Part shown: positions 36,131 through 46,041 of the stretch, piece by piece
How the letters are laid out: each line of letters opens with the position of its first letter
Position numbering within the stretch: position 1 is the first letter of the stretch
Origin: Zasmidium citrigriseum
Taxonomy: Eukaryota; Ascomycota; Dothideomycetes; Mycosphaerellales; Mycosphaerellaceae
Length of the DNA: 64,000 nucleotides
NCBI GenBank assembly: GCA_002786025.1
Contig: NHNW01000059.1
Span: forward strand, 124,001-188,000
Reading direction: 5' to 3'
Notes under the pieces: model-generated
Database searches by the model: none
Told to the model about the DNA's origin: nothing
The model's input: the letters and a program-made list of their open reading frames with translations, nothing else
Program-made: the position numbers and the translations under genes

Positions 36131-36841
36131 ATGGCCCAGCAGAGCCAGACCGCCCAACTGAACGCCCGGCTACAAACCCTTTCGCAGGAACTCTGGGACA
36201 GAATCTACGACTACGTCTTCACCGCCGAGCCTGGAGCTCGCTACATCGACAAAAGGGAGGATCGACCCCTCTTCAAGCACCCGAACAGCCTCAGCCTCCT
36301 ACAAGTGGATCGCACGAGCCGCGAAAAGTTCGCCAGCTCCTTTTACGGCAGCAAAGCGGTCTTCGTCGCACACTCCGACAAAGACGTAACCCTGGGGTGG
36401 CTGAAGTTGATCCCGGAGCACCACCGCTCCATGATCCGAGATCTGCGATGGCCTCTCTACGGCGTCTCCTCGAGCAAACATTGGGACTGGGACCGGGACC
36501 CCCCGTATGACCCACGCCAGACGCTGTCGCATGCCACCATAATGCGGCTGTCGGCTGAGTATGGAGGGCGGGGAATACCGATTGTTCAGTGCAAAAAGAC
36601 GGAGATGGTTGAGGCGTTTGAACAACTTCCTTGGGCTTATGAGGGGGTGGTTACGTTTTGTTATGAGGATGAGGTAGGTGGCTTTTCTGGTTGGACGAAA
36701 GAATCGGGCACTTGCTAATAAGGATGATAGATCATGAAGAGTCTGCCGGGCTATGTGCCAGAGGGTGAGATGGAGTTGTGGTGGGACAGTGATGGAATGT
36801 CAGACTTTAGCACGAGATCAAGGGACGATATGGAGGTATGA
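36131..36841 (+). CDS. Small F-box/2EXR-like protein, array member 1
   Basis: Two exons (36131-36673, 36731-36841) with a 57-nt intron give 217 residues. The N-terminal LQTLSQELWDRIYDYVFTAEPG is a diverged version of the LPRELRDIIYEYTF module seen in the next three genes. It is followed by the usual LLQVDRTSREKFASSFYG helix. Such modules are common in large, fast-evolving fungal families and resemble F-box helices; no other domain is visible. The C-terminus is acidic and has no known motif. Function is unknown. A shared promoter element upstream ties it to the array although its protein is the most divergent and it alone has an intron. Confidence 0.75.
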
Positions 36842-37132
36842 ATTCGAATAAGAGCTGATGGAAATCGAGACCTCGAGTATGACGGTGGAATTTCTGGATT
36901 TTTTTCATATCATGATAGCGTCAAAGGCAAAATTCAGAAGAAACGAAGTCACAGTTGAGAGACCTAGAGGCACTCACATGCCGATGAAGTCTGGATTCTC
37001 GTAACCGGCAAACCGCATTTAACTCCTCGCATTCGTAAGCGATTTCCAGCCTCATCACCAACCGAATCCTAGCCCAAACTTCATTCATATGAAGGTGTAG
37101 CATTCCTCGTCTCTCGAATAGAGAGTGAAATA

Positions 37133-37165
37133 ACGCTAAGCATGTGAAAGCATTACGTCAGCGGG
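37133..37165 (+). promoter_or_regulatory. Conserved array promoter element, copy B
   Basis: ACGCTAAGCATGTGAAA, four bases, then TTACGTCAGCGGG. It ends 122 bp before the ATG at 37287 and matches copy D almost base for base. Confidence 0.7.
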
Positions 37166-37286
37166 CTGTTTGTCTCGCTTGAACTTCCAGGTTCCTTCCC
37201 GTCGCAACTTTCTCCGACTTTCTTCGAGCCAGCAACATCGCGACAACCTACCTCGCCCTTGACCACTGCAAGCAAAGTCACCGACA

Positions 37287-37829
37287 ATGTCGCGGGACAC
37301 TCAGCAGCCACCCTGTCGCCTTCTGGCGCTTCCGCGAGAACTCCGCGACATCATCTACGAGTACACGTTCTCCGCTGAAGTCGACGTCAGCGAGGGCGCC
37401 CACAAACAGGCCACTCCGAAATCATCTCGAGTAGCCTTCCAAAACGCAGGTCTCCTCCTCAGCTGCAAGCAAATCCACAACGAGACCTTCGACCTCTACT
37501 TCAAGACCACGACATTCTTCAGCACTTTCACCGTCGATCTTTCGCGATGGCTACGGAAAACGCCGGCGCATACTCGAGAAACTCTTCAGCATGTCAAGCT
37601 GCTCCGCATTTTCGAAGTCGGAACTTCCTCGACAGTAGAAATGCAGGACTCGGCTAGGGACAAGTTACATTTCGACTTTGTAGACAGTCTGCGCAGACTT
37701 CGTAATCACGGACTGGAGCAAGTGGTGGAGGTGGAGATGGTGTTGCGCGACAACGTGCATACGCATCGTCATGCGCCTGCGTTGGATCAGTGGCTTCGAG
37801 CTATGGGACACTTCTGCATTAAGGTCTAA
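37287..37829 (+). CDS. Small F-box/2EXR-like protein, array member 2
   Basis: Single exon, 180 residues. It begins with the module LLALPRELRDIIYEYTF at residues 12-28, followed by AGLLLSCKQIHNETFDLYF and TTTFFSTF. The two blocks form the F-box-like helix pair of this fungal family. The C-terminal half is helical (DSLRRLRNHGLEQVVEVEM) and lacks a known domain. It shares the first 110 residues with members 3 and 4 but not the tail. The 200 bases after its stop contain a further open stretch (GRLRLQLGSNAMRYLLEHWEDV) in another frame. That stretch may be the lost end of an originally longer protein. Confidence 0.8.
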   Translation: MSRDTQQPPCRLLALPRELRDIIYEYTFSAEVDVSEGAHKQATPKSSRVAFQNAGLLLSCKQIHNETFDLYFKTTTFFSTFTVDLSRWLRKTPAHTRETLQHVKLLRIFEVGTSSTVEMQDSARDKLHFDFVDSLRRLRNHGLEQVVEVEMVLRDNVHTHRHAPALDQWLRAMGHFCIKV

Positions 37830-37980
37830 TACTAGTGGGAGGGGACAGGAGTGGGACTCGAGGGAAGACTTCGCTTGCAATTGGGATCAAACGCTATGCG
37901 GTATTTGCTAGAGCATTGGGAGGACGTGAATCCGCAGAGCATCGGGGATCGGGATTGCGACGAGGCGCGAGTAAGATCTC

Positions 37981-38009
37981 AGCATGTATATTCACTCGCC
38001 ATTGCGTCA
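37981..38009 (+). promoter_or_regulatory. Degenerate array promoter element, copy C
   Basis: AGCATGT at 37981 and ATTGCGTCA at 38001-38009, ending 100 bp before the ATG at 38110. It keeps the order and position of the other copies but is imperfect and wider spaced. Confidence 0.35.
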
Positions 38010-38109
38010 TGTGCGCTAGCGTCGCACTTACCAAGTTGACTTCCCTAAATGTTCCCGCTTTCTCCTGCCGACTTCCACCCAAGTGCCAACTTCACCACAG
38101 CAAGCAGTG

Positions 38110-38730
38110 ATGGCGCCGACCGACGACATTCGCCCCTCTCGTCTACTCGCCCTTCCCCGCGAGCTCCGCGACATTATCTACGAGTATACCTTCGCCTCAT
38201 ACGAAGTCAAATGCCACCATCGCACTGCCGGTCAGCTCAACACTGGACTCTTGCGTGCCAACAAGCAGCTCCGCGCCGAGACTCGACTCCTCTACTACTC
38301 GAAGACCACATTCTCCTTTGTCACCCACAGGCCACTGTTGCGCTGGCTTGGCGAATTGCCAATTGACGCTCTCGAGGCACTCACACAGCTCGTCGTGAGA
38401 CCCACCATATCCCGCCTGGTTATGCCGAGCCAGGAGTATCTCGATGATCTCCGAGACGAGTCCTTGCCAGGAACTCAGAAGGATGCGAAGGAATTGTGTA
38501 TGCCTAAGCCGGAGATGGTGATCGATCTTCAATGGATCATCGAGATAGAATCACCGAGACGAACAGCTCCCAGCTGGACTAAGGTGGAGAGTAAAGAGGA
38601 GAAAAAGGAGACTGCGGAGGAGGATACTTGGGAACAAGACATGAGGCGACGCTTACAGCAAATCATCCAGCGCTGGGTGCAGCGGCACGCGGAGGCTCAG
38701 GGCGGCAAGGGCGGCACGATCATGCATTAG
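38110..38730 (+). CDS. Small F-box/2EXR-like protein, array member 3
   Basis: Single exon, 206 residues, starting at the first ATG of the frame. LLALPRELRDIIYEYTF is at residues 12-28, then TGLLRANKQLRAETRLLYY and KTTFSF. This is the same arrangement as members 2 and 4. The tail is highly charged (KVESKEEKKETAEEDTWEQD) and ends in an amphipathic helix (RRRLQQIIQRWVQRHAE). No catalytic motif is visible. Function is unknown; relatives are often multi-copy and species-specific. Confidence 0.8.
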   Translation: MAPTDDIRPSRLLALPRELRDIIYEYTFASYEVKCHHRTAGQLNTGLLRANKQLRAETRLLYYSKTTFSFVTHRPLLRWLGELPIDALEALTQLVVRPTISRLVMPSQEYLDDLRDESLPGTQKDAKELCMPKPEMVIDLQWIIEIESPRRTAPSWTKVESKEEKKETAEEDTWEQDMRRRLQQIIQRWVQRHAEAQGGKGGTIMH

Positions 38731-39055
38731 CAGCACTGAGTACGGTTCATCAAGGCGCTTGATTTGACTCCAGCAAGGCGGGAAAGGATGGAGGATTGAC
38801 GTGGGGGTGAATGCGAAAGTGCAACAAATCGATAATGTCGATGGGCAGTATCTTCGTTCGTAGACCATTTCACCAAGTTCCTTTGGAAGTACGGCTTCCC
38901 AAACCATAGTCGACGTCACCGCTTCAAGATACAATACCGTTTTCAATTCTGAGCTTCATAAAAGCTGGTCAATTGTGAAAGATGAACGAGTGGAGTGAAG
39001 TGGACTTACTCAAACTTCGCGCGAAATGGACAACTCACCCCTTGGGTGACTGGGC
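38731..39055. other. Gap inside the array with a possible inverted relic
   Basis: 325 bp. On the minus strand, near 38880-38910, a frame reads AVLPKELGEMVYERRY. This resembles the array module LPRELRDIIYE, but it lacks the following helix. It could be a decayed inverted copy or chance. Confidence 0.3.
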
Positions 39056-39089
39056 GACGCTAAGCATGTGAAAACATTACGTCACCGGG
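39056..39089 (+). promoter_or_regulatory. Conserved array promoter element, copy D
   Basis: GACGCTAAGCATGTGAAA, four bases, then TTACGTCACCGGG. It ends 106 bp before the ATG at 39196. The match to copy B continues a little further downstream (CGTTTG against TGTTTG). Confidence 0.7.
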
Positions 39090-39195
39090 CCGTTTGCCTG
39101 CATGCATGTGTCGCTTGAGCTTTTTGCCGCAACTTCTCTTCATCTTCTCTTGTCCACCAACCAAGTCTCCAACATCACACGGAGCATTAACCACG

Positions 39196-39675
39196 ATGTC
39201 GGAAGACACCGAACCACCATCCCGCCGCCTTCTGGCACTACCTCGCGAACTCCGCGATATCATCTACGAATACACCTTCTCGATCGAGGTCGACCCACAC
39301 TACCGCAAGCCAAGCTCCCTTAACGCAGGCCTACTCCTAACCTGCAAGCAAATCCAAGACGAGACCCGGCTGCTCTATTTCGCGAACACCACATTCTCCT
39401 TCATCGGCACGTACGAGCTCTCCTCCTGGCTTGCCGACCTACAAGCCGATGCTCTTGCAGCGCTCACACACTTGGTTGTGAAGTTTCAGTCGCCAGGCCA
39501 GCACTACTCGGAGAGTGTTTTGGAGCTGTACAAGGAAAGCAAGAAGAAGCAGGCCGTGAAGAGAGCGATTGAAATGGGAATGGCTGAGCCGGAGAAGGTG
39601 ATTGAGGTCCGCCTTGTGCAGGAGACACCAGAGGGACGACCGAGGTTTGGAGAATGGTTTGGAAGATGGAGTTGA
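39196..39675 (+). CDS. Small F-box/2EXR-like protein, array member 4
   Basis: Single exon, 159 residues. LLALPRELRDIIYEYTF is at residues 12-28, then AGLLLTCKQIQDETRLLYF and NTTFSFIG. It is closest to member 3 through ALTHLVV (against ALTQLVV) and the EPEKVIEVRLV strand (against KPEMVIDLQWI). It is shorter than members 2 and 3, ending soon after that strand. The in-frame ATG at 39196 sits at the same distance from the module as in the other members. Function is unknown. Confidence 0.8.
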   Translation: MSEDTEPPSRRLLALPRELRDIIYEYTFSIEVDPHYRKPSSLNAGLLLTCKQIQDETRLLYFANTTFSFIGTYELSSWLADLQADALAALTHLVVKFQSPGQHYSESVLELYKESKKKQAVKRAIEMGMAEPEKVIEVRLVQETPEGRPRFGEWFGRWS

Positions 39676-40129
39676 GCGGTGGAGGATTGCCGTCGAAGGA
39701 GCGGGCATTCGCAAGGTCGGAGGAGCTACAGGTCCATGGATGCAGGCGCGGCGACAGGATATCACATTCATCAGATGGCGGTACGGGATCTGACAATCTG
39801 CTGTTCTGATACTTTCCAAGTCTCCGGCAGGTCTACACACGCAGCGAGGTGATGGACACTTTGAGGAAAGAAGTGTGGTTATGGGCTGTGTCTTTGTGCC
39901 AGGAAATGCGCCGACTTCAGTGTGTCAGGTTGCTGCTATCAGGCTGTCGTACGTTTGGCGATGTATTGATGCGGGAGACTGGAAGAAGTCTGCCTGTGAA
40001 GGTAAACAACACTGGAAGTAAATTTGAAAGTGAACTCGCCTTCCCCACGATATGAGCTCACCGGCCCCCGCCCCCTCCCGCCGGAGCCAGCTCCGCCATG
40101 ACTCTTCAGAAACATGACCTCCAACTCCA
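39676..40129. other. Intergenic region before eIF2B-alpha
   Basis: 454 bp. Short open frames only. A C-rich stretch (CCGGCCCCCGCCCCCTCCC) lies at about 40061-40079, shortly before the eIF2B-alpha start. Confidence 0.45.
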
Positions 40130-41203
40130 ATGTCCCACTTCCACCACCACCCACCGCCCACCATGGCCACCCAACCGCCCTTCGACGTCGTCAAGACGTA
40201 CAAAACCCTCCTCACCGAAGACCCCGACCTAACAATGCCCGTCGCCGCAATCGAGTCCCTAATCCTCGGCCTCGCCGCAACCCCCGCAACCACAGTCTCC
40301 GAAACCCTCGACCTAATCTCCAAACTCACCTCCCAACTAAAATCCTCAATCCCCAATTCGATATCCCTCTCAGCCGGAACAGACATCTTCCAACAATACC
40401 TCATCGCCAATCTCCAGCGCCCGGGAATCCCGGGGGACTTCGACCAGATTCGCACACACCTGGTGCAGAATGGGAGGTTGTTTGTGGAGAGGGCAAAAGC
40501 GGCGAGGGAGACGATCGCGGGTTTCGGGATGCAGTTTATCAGAGACGGAAACACAATCCTCACAAATGGTGGATCAAGAGTTGTAGGCGCATTACTTCGC
40601 AGCGCCGCGGAATCTAGCAACTCAAGCGGAGGAAAAGGCAGTATACGCTTCCGAGTCATCTACGTCGTGTCGAGCGACGACGGAGATACCGAGTCACGGG
40701 AGAACATCCGCGCCCTACGAGAACGCGGCGTCCCCGTAGCCACAATCCCACCCACCGCAATCGCCTACTGCCTGGACCAAGTAACCCAATGCTTCGTCGG
40801 CGCCGAAGGCGTCGTCGAAAACGGAGGAATCATAAGCCGAATGGGAACCTACCAAATGGGCATGCTCGCCAAAGCAGCAGGAAAACCTTTCTACGTCGTG
40901 TCGGAATCGCATAAATTCGTTCGGCTCTATCCTCTCGGACAGCAGGATCTCGGAATCCAGCAGAACGTGGTGGACTTCCAGACCGCGAAGGGCTCGGAGG
41001 ATGCAGAGGTCCAGCAGGTGAAGGATGAGGGCGTGGCAGATATGGACGTCGAGGCGGCAACGAAAGTGAGAGGTTTGAGGGAGTGGAGGCCGGAGGATGC
41101 TGTCGATTATACGCCTCCGAATCTCATTTCTGGGATTATCACCGAGTCGGGAGTCTTGTTGCCGAGTGCTGTTAGTGAGCGGTTGATTGAGATTTGGTTC
41201 TGA
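40130..41203 (+). CDS. GCN3: Translation initiation factor eIF2B subunit alpha
   Basis: Single exon, 357 residues. eIF2B is the guanine nucleotide exchange factor for eIF2; the alpha subunit mediates inhibition by phosphorylated eIF2. The conserved core is intact: DIFQQYLIANLQ, LTNGGSRVVGALL, ALRERGVPVATIPPTAIAY, VVENGGIISRMGTYQMGMLAKAAGKPFYVVSESHKF, and the C-terminal PNLISGIITESGVLLPSAVSERLIEIWF. The protein is longer than the yeast factor (305 residues), because of a Gly/Ser insert near residue 165 and an acidic insert near residue 290. ATG codons at 40130 and 40163 are both in frame; the second may be used as well. Wobble composition alternates between C-rich and G-rich blocks. Confidence 0.96.
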   Translation: MSHFHHHPPPTMATQPPFDVVKTYKTLLTEDPDLTMPVAAIESLILGLAATPATTVSETLDLISKLTSQLKSSIPNSISLSAGTDIFQQYLIANLQRPGIPGDFDQIRTHLVQNGRLFVERAKAARETIAGFGMQFIRDGNTILTNGGSRVVGALLRSAAESSNSSGGKGSIRFRVIYVVSSDDGDTESRENIRALRERGVPVATIPPTAIAYCLDQVTQCFVGAEGVVENGGIISRMGTYQMGMLAKAAGKPFYVVSESHKFVRLYPLGQQDLGIQQNVVDFQTAKGSEDAEVQQVKDEGVADMDVEAATKVRGLREWRPEDAVDYTPPNLISGIITESGVLLPSAVSERLIEIWF

Positions 41204-41522
41204 TCGATCAAATCAAGCAATGCACGATTGGGTCTGTATTAGCGTCGGCGCTGGTCAAAAGGTAGAGATTTTTGGAGTGAATGAAAAGTAAAGATTGCCT
41301 TGAGGCGTAATATCATCCCTCATAGGCGATTTTCCATTTCCGAGCCGAGAAGTTGAGATGGCATTATCGTTCATCTCGAGTATTTCCTGTCTATCACGAA
41401 GTCAAAAGTCCAGCGCTAGCCACCCCATGCCATTCCCATCCCATTCCATAAGTCGTCATGCCTGCCAAGAGTAGTGCCGAAAGTCAATCATGCCATAAGA
41501 ACTGCTTCTCAGCTCTTAGCTC
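41204..41522. other. Convergent gap between eIF2B-alpha and SreA
   Basis: 319 bp. It contains the two 3' ends and no recognisable feature. Confidence 0.4.
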
Positions 41523-43012
41523 TCAGCTCTCCATATCTTCTCCAAGCTCAGCCAGCTCCCGCTCCTTCTCAAGCAATTGCTGCCGCATCCTCTCAGCCTC
41601 CCTCCGCAGCTCAAGCCTCCGACTCTCTTTCGAATCGCTCGCTCCAGAACCGCGATGGGGCAAGTGAGGATCGATGTTTTCCGTATTCGGTGATGATGAA
41701 AGGTGTTGCGTGTTCGTTGATGATAGATGCTGTGTGCTGGCATACGATCCAGTCTCATCGTTCCTAGCGCTGACCGAGAACGACCGTTTCCTGCTATCGC
41801 TGGGCTGATGTCGAAAGGCGTCCGTGAAGTTGATCGGGATCGGTCCGGATGGTCGCGCTTCCTCCTGCCTCGTAAACAGACCATCATCGGGAGGCTGTAG
41901 TGGTGTCGTGGCCATGGATGGCGGTAAGGATGCTCGATGGTCCGACGGGCCCGATGTATCACTCATAGCGTCACTTGGAAAGGGACTTCCTTCGAAATGC
42001 GAGACAGCCGCCGGCACGACGCGTTTCCGTCGTTTGATCTCTGCCTTCTTCATTTGGACCGGTCGATGGGAGCCGTGGAGTTTGTGATAAAGACCACAGG
42101 CATTGCAGATGGTATGTCCAGCTTCGTCTCGCCTCCAAAGCGGTGTGATGGTCGTACCGCAGTTCTGACACGCCACCACAACATTAGTCGATGCTGGGGC
42201 AGGCGGCGCGTAGTTGTGTGTGGCATTTGAGTCTCCTGGTTCCGTTCCCGCATGTCTCAACGCAACCGAAGCAGTCTTCGATATGCGGTTGTTGTATGCG
42301 GGACATCCATTGCACGCTTCCTGGCCGCCAGTCCCATTACATCGCCCTCCGCCGGGACATGTTCCATTCGTGCTTTGGTCCGCAGATACGTACGTCGCGC
42401 CGCCTTGGAGCGATTGGGGTGAGGTTTGTCTGTCGTGCGACTGGCCTTCCGTAGGTTGAGACGCGGAATGAGCTCCTCGCTTGAGACCCACAGGCCGCAT
42501 CTGGTTGCGAGCCTTGTAATATAGTCCACATGCATTGCAGATAACAGCGCCAGCGGGGGACCGCCTCCACAGAGGAGTTTTGGTAGTTCCACAATTACTT
42601 CTCGACGTCAGCCAATTTAGCACACAAACTCTGCCAAAAACATTTCATACCTGCATTGCTGTCCACCCGGGGGAAGGCCGGTCATGGTGGGTGAGCGTCG
42701 TGAACTTGCCGCCGCTGACACGGATGACGGAGCCGGAGACCCTCGTACTTGCTGCTGCGCGTCGGCGACGACATTGTGCAACTCGCCACTGCCCTGCTGA
42801 ATTCCTGTCTGTGGCGTCTCACGCGTCGCATGGCTAGCGATGGCGCCCTCGTGAGGGTGGGCAGCGTGCTGAGGGCCTTTGGAGTGCTCGACCAGATGTT
42901 GAGCAGCCTCCAGTTCCTGCTGCGACGGCTGTCTCTGGAGGAGAGATGGGATTCTGGGCGAAAGAGGTTTCGGTCTCACCGCTGAGGGGGGCTCAGCGCT
43001 CGAGTTTGCCAT
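41523..43012 (-). CDS. sreA: GATA-type iron/siderophore repressor SreA
   Basis: Two exons (43012-42651, 42597-41523) give 478 residues. Two GATA zinc fingers of the Cx2Cx17Cx2C class are present at C120/C123/C141/C144 and C264/C267/C285/C288. Between them lies the cysteine-rich block diagnostic of SREA/SRE/URBS1 repressors (C201, C207, C216, C219, in GTCPGGGRC...ACNGCP), thought to sense iron. The second finger is followed by a basic patch ([11 protein letters not shown]). The C-terminus is a coiled coil ([25 protein letters not shown]). When iron is sufficient the protein represses siderophore synthesis and iron uptake. The intron lies inside the first finger, at the Ser after C120. The start ATG is followed by the family-typical [15 protein letters not shown]. 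Confidence 0.95.
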
Positions 43013-43143
43013 GCGGAGTGCGTGGTGGCCAGCTTATCTCCCGCGCATGGGGGTGCCTGGTCAAGTCTTGGAAGACGTCGATGGAGACGGTTGGGAGATG
43101 CAAGACCGAGGGCGGGCTGCGGAGTATATCTGATGGGAGAGTG

Positions 43144-43152
43144 ATCTGATAA
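43144..43152 (+). promoter_or_regulatory. SreA/GATA consensus site upstream of sreA
   Basis: ATCTGATAA, an exact match to the extended SreA recognition sequence ATCWGATAA, 131 bp before the sreA ATG. A second GATA core (TTATCT, 43034-43039) lies 21 bp before the ATG. A CCAAT box (ATTGG at 43454-43458) lies further upstream. This layout suggests autoregulation. Confidence 0.6.
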
Positions 43153-45033
43153 AGGGTTCGTCTCGCAATGCACGAATCCTAGCGGCACGCTATGGCAGGA
43201 GTCGTCGACCAGGAGGCGATGTCAGCCGGGAACGGTGAGTCCCATGGATTGTCCGGCGTCTTGGAGGGTGCGGTGCGGTGATGAAGGGTGTTTTTGGTGG
43301 TTTAATCGGATATTGCAGCGCTGATTCGGAGTGTTGAAGGCCCAGGTCTCGGCCGATGTGTTGGAGGATCGTAAGGTTGGTGGTCAAGAGTGCTATGTTT
43401 GCTGCCGACTTTTGGCCAGGAGGATGCTTGCGATGACAATCAAAGCAGCTGCGATTGGTTCACTCTAGCCAAGACGTCACCTTCATGACCAATCTCGATC
43501 GGAATGTCTCCCATTCGCTGCCGGGATTGCTCCTGGCGCGTTGAGGAAGGAACCGCACGTGGTCTAGACGAAGACGACCAAAGACATCGACAACTGAGTC
43601 TGCCTCAGCTTCCAACCTCACTTTAAATCAGCGAATATCGACTGCCGTCCGCGAAAGACAACTATTGGACAAAAAATGTGACTCGCATGCATGAGGCTCC
43701 GGCACTCCGTCCCATCCCACACCTGCAAGGATGATCCGTGGGCATGGAACTGCAGAAACAGGGACGACGACTGCGCCATTTGCTCGGCCCATCGTCGTGA
43801 CTTTGCAGGACCCAGCGGCATTTCGAGACGACAGCAGCCACACGGGCTAGTTTAGTGGAGGATGTGTGAGGAACGCTGCTTATAACGACCTCACTTCAAG
43901 TCTTCATCGATCTGCTCTTCACCGTGTCTGGGGAGTCGCTGGAGATCTCGAAGCGCGGCTACCGCGCTTTCTGCAATCGAGCGAGCGAAAGCTGGAACGA
44001 ATCCTCGCATAACCGACTGCCACGTACGGCATACGCCAAGGATCGTAAACAAGTTGCGCTCTGCTCGGCAGTAATGAGTTCGCTTCGGCAGTGATGAGAG
44101 AGATTCACCACCGTCGAAAGTCTGTTGTAGAGGATGAAGTGGGTTTGCGTGGGAGGCATGGGGAAGGCTGCCACATGTCTTTCGATCTGCCTCTCGATTG
44201 CCCTTGATGAGGCAGCTCCACCCGGGACAGGTCTTTAGATGTCGTGTGAGTGAATGGCTTATGCTCTTACTCCACCATAATGCGCTACTCTCCATCCACC
44301 CTGGGCATAATCGTCGTTCTCCAGGCCAGTATTCGCCTCCGTGCGTTCTACCCTCGTTGTTCCGGTCAAAGTGGAAGATGCCTCTAACAATCCCCAACTT
44401 TCTCGAGAAGGGCTAAGATTGTAACAAGCACTCTAATAGCTTGGAGTCGCGCGCTCTCGTGGAGAGAGGCAATCTTCCAGTTTGGACGGAATGAGGGTAG
44501 TCAATCGCCCGCAAGAGGGTCAGAGTGATTGATCCCGAGCAGCAATGGCAGCTCAGCAGCTCCGCAGCTCAAAGACATGAGGAAAGGACCTACCGTACAT
44601 CGATCGTGTGCTGACTTGCTTTCGTTTCCCGGCGAGGCTCTTCAAACAGCCCGGAATCGAAACATCTTGACAATTCGGGATACCATCGTCTGCAGCTCAT
44701 TCATACTCTCTACATGCATCTTGATACGCCATGACGCCTCCGCTTTCGTCGAAGTCAGGTTGGCTGCCGGATTACCGCTGCTTTACTGTACACATTCTTC
44801 TCAACCTCTCTTTCTCATGTCAATCGTCGTTATCCTGTGCGGGTTTTTCAAGCGCTCGAAGTGATAGTCTCGGTTCGCTTCGCGATATCGGTCGCTGGGT
44901 TTCTCGGACGTCTCGTAGCGGTCCAGAAGGCGTCGCTGAGGGATTTAGACTTGCTCGGCGCCCCAGCCAGCATCAGCGTCCCTGTCCCCAATGTCAGTCT
45001 ACCCGTACTCCTTGCCAGCCCAAATGTCTTGCC
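43153..45033. other. Long intergenic region upstream of sreA
   Basis: 1.88 kb with no supportable gene. It includes the presumed distal sreA promoter and the 3' flank of the COPI-associated gene. A minus-strand open frame of 168 codons at 43891-44397 has no recognisable feature and was not called. Confidence 0.5.
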
Positions 45034-45681
45034 CTACCTCATGTTCGCCGGAGGCTCAATGCTAGGCACAAACTCCAGACCGATGTACACGATTCCAGCG
45101 AGGGCCACAATACCTCCCGCAACGTACTTCCACCAGTTGTCACCCATGGTTATGCAGCCCAAAAAGAGGTACACTGAGTTGTATTAGCCGGCGCATTCCA
45201 TCCTTTTCAACAAGTGCCAGTTCTTACGGGATCCACGGCCGACGAAGGAGAACATGAACGACGCATAGCGCGCGATTTGAGGTGGGATCTGGAATTCTGT
45301 AGTCGTCGTAAGCAGGAGGTCGTGAGGCAGACTCGAGGATGCGGTCTCGTACCAAGGAGGGCGGTCGCTGCGATTGCAAGTCAGCATTGCTGTATCAAAT
45401 ATAGTCTGCGCGTAATGTGAGGGTCATACCAATGCCAAAGATGAACAGATACGCGGCCACGATGATGCTCTGGCTGTGCCCAACAATAAGCCTCTCTTCC
45501 AGCGCATTCAGAAAGCAAGGCTCCTTACACATGGAACGCGGGGAAGAACTGTCCAATACCACCTAGTATTATGAAGACGGCGACCACCAAGTTGCCGATT
45601 CGACTGTGTCTCTTGTCAGCGCAGAGGTCCAGGCAGCTATCGAGCTCGATTCGCGACTGACAAGGCGTCCGAGAAGTCCAT
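45034..45681 (-). CDS. COPI-associated Golgi membrane protein (TVP15-like)
   Basis: Six exons (45681-45662, 45603-45529, 45473-45430, 45367-45353, 45296-45228, 45173-45034) join into 120 residues. All five introns have GT-AG ends and the frame holds throughout. The protein is almost all membrane. About four spans are visible: NLVVAVFIILGGIGQFF, SIIVAAYLFIFGIATALL, ASFMFSFVGRGSLYLFLG and YVAGGIVALAGIVYIGL. FQIPPQIARYASF and the terminal LEFVPSIEPPANMR match the COPI-associated protein family, to which yeast Tvp15 of the late Golgi belongs. Exon 4 is only 15 nt long (ATALL). Skipping it would also keep frame, but the family pattern supports inclusion. Because of its exon structure, no single open frame reveals this gene. 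Confidence 0.85.
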
Positions 45682-46041
45682 GATGGCGATTTCGCGGGGT
45701 TCACAATCGTTATCGGCGAGTATCCGTGGTATTCGGCAGCGAGGAGGTGGTGTTTGAGATGGATGTGGTTGGTGGAGTGGTGGGTTTTCCTTTTCAGAGT
45801 CGAATGCGGCTCTCCTTTGAGGATCGGAGGAAGCTGAGAGCTGCGGACGGGCAGGAAGGCGATCCGTGCCTTCCCAGCACAGCAACGCTACGTCGTCACT
45901 GCCCACGTTTTCCGCTCCACAGGCAGACGAATTCTCTACACTACAATGCGACCACATGGAGAGCATCATGTGCGGTAGTCAGGCGCCGAGACCATCACCA
46001 CACGAGCAAGAGAATCGGATTAGTCGATCTACATTGCTGAA
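45682..46041. other. Intergenic region between the COPI-associated gene and D-amino-acid oxidase
   Basis: 360 bp. Promoter of the COPI-associated gene and 3' end of the oxidase gene. No other feature seen. Confidence 0.4.

Noticed and set aside
43891..44397. 168-codon minus-strand frame upstream of sreA
   Set aside because: No domain, unusual composition and no start or splice support.
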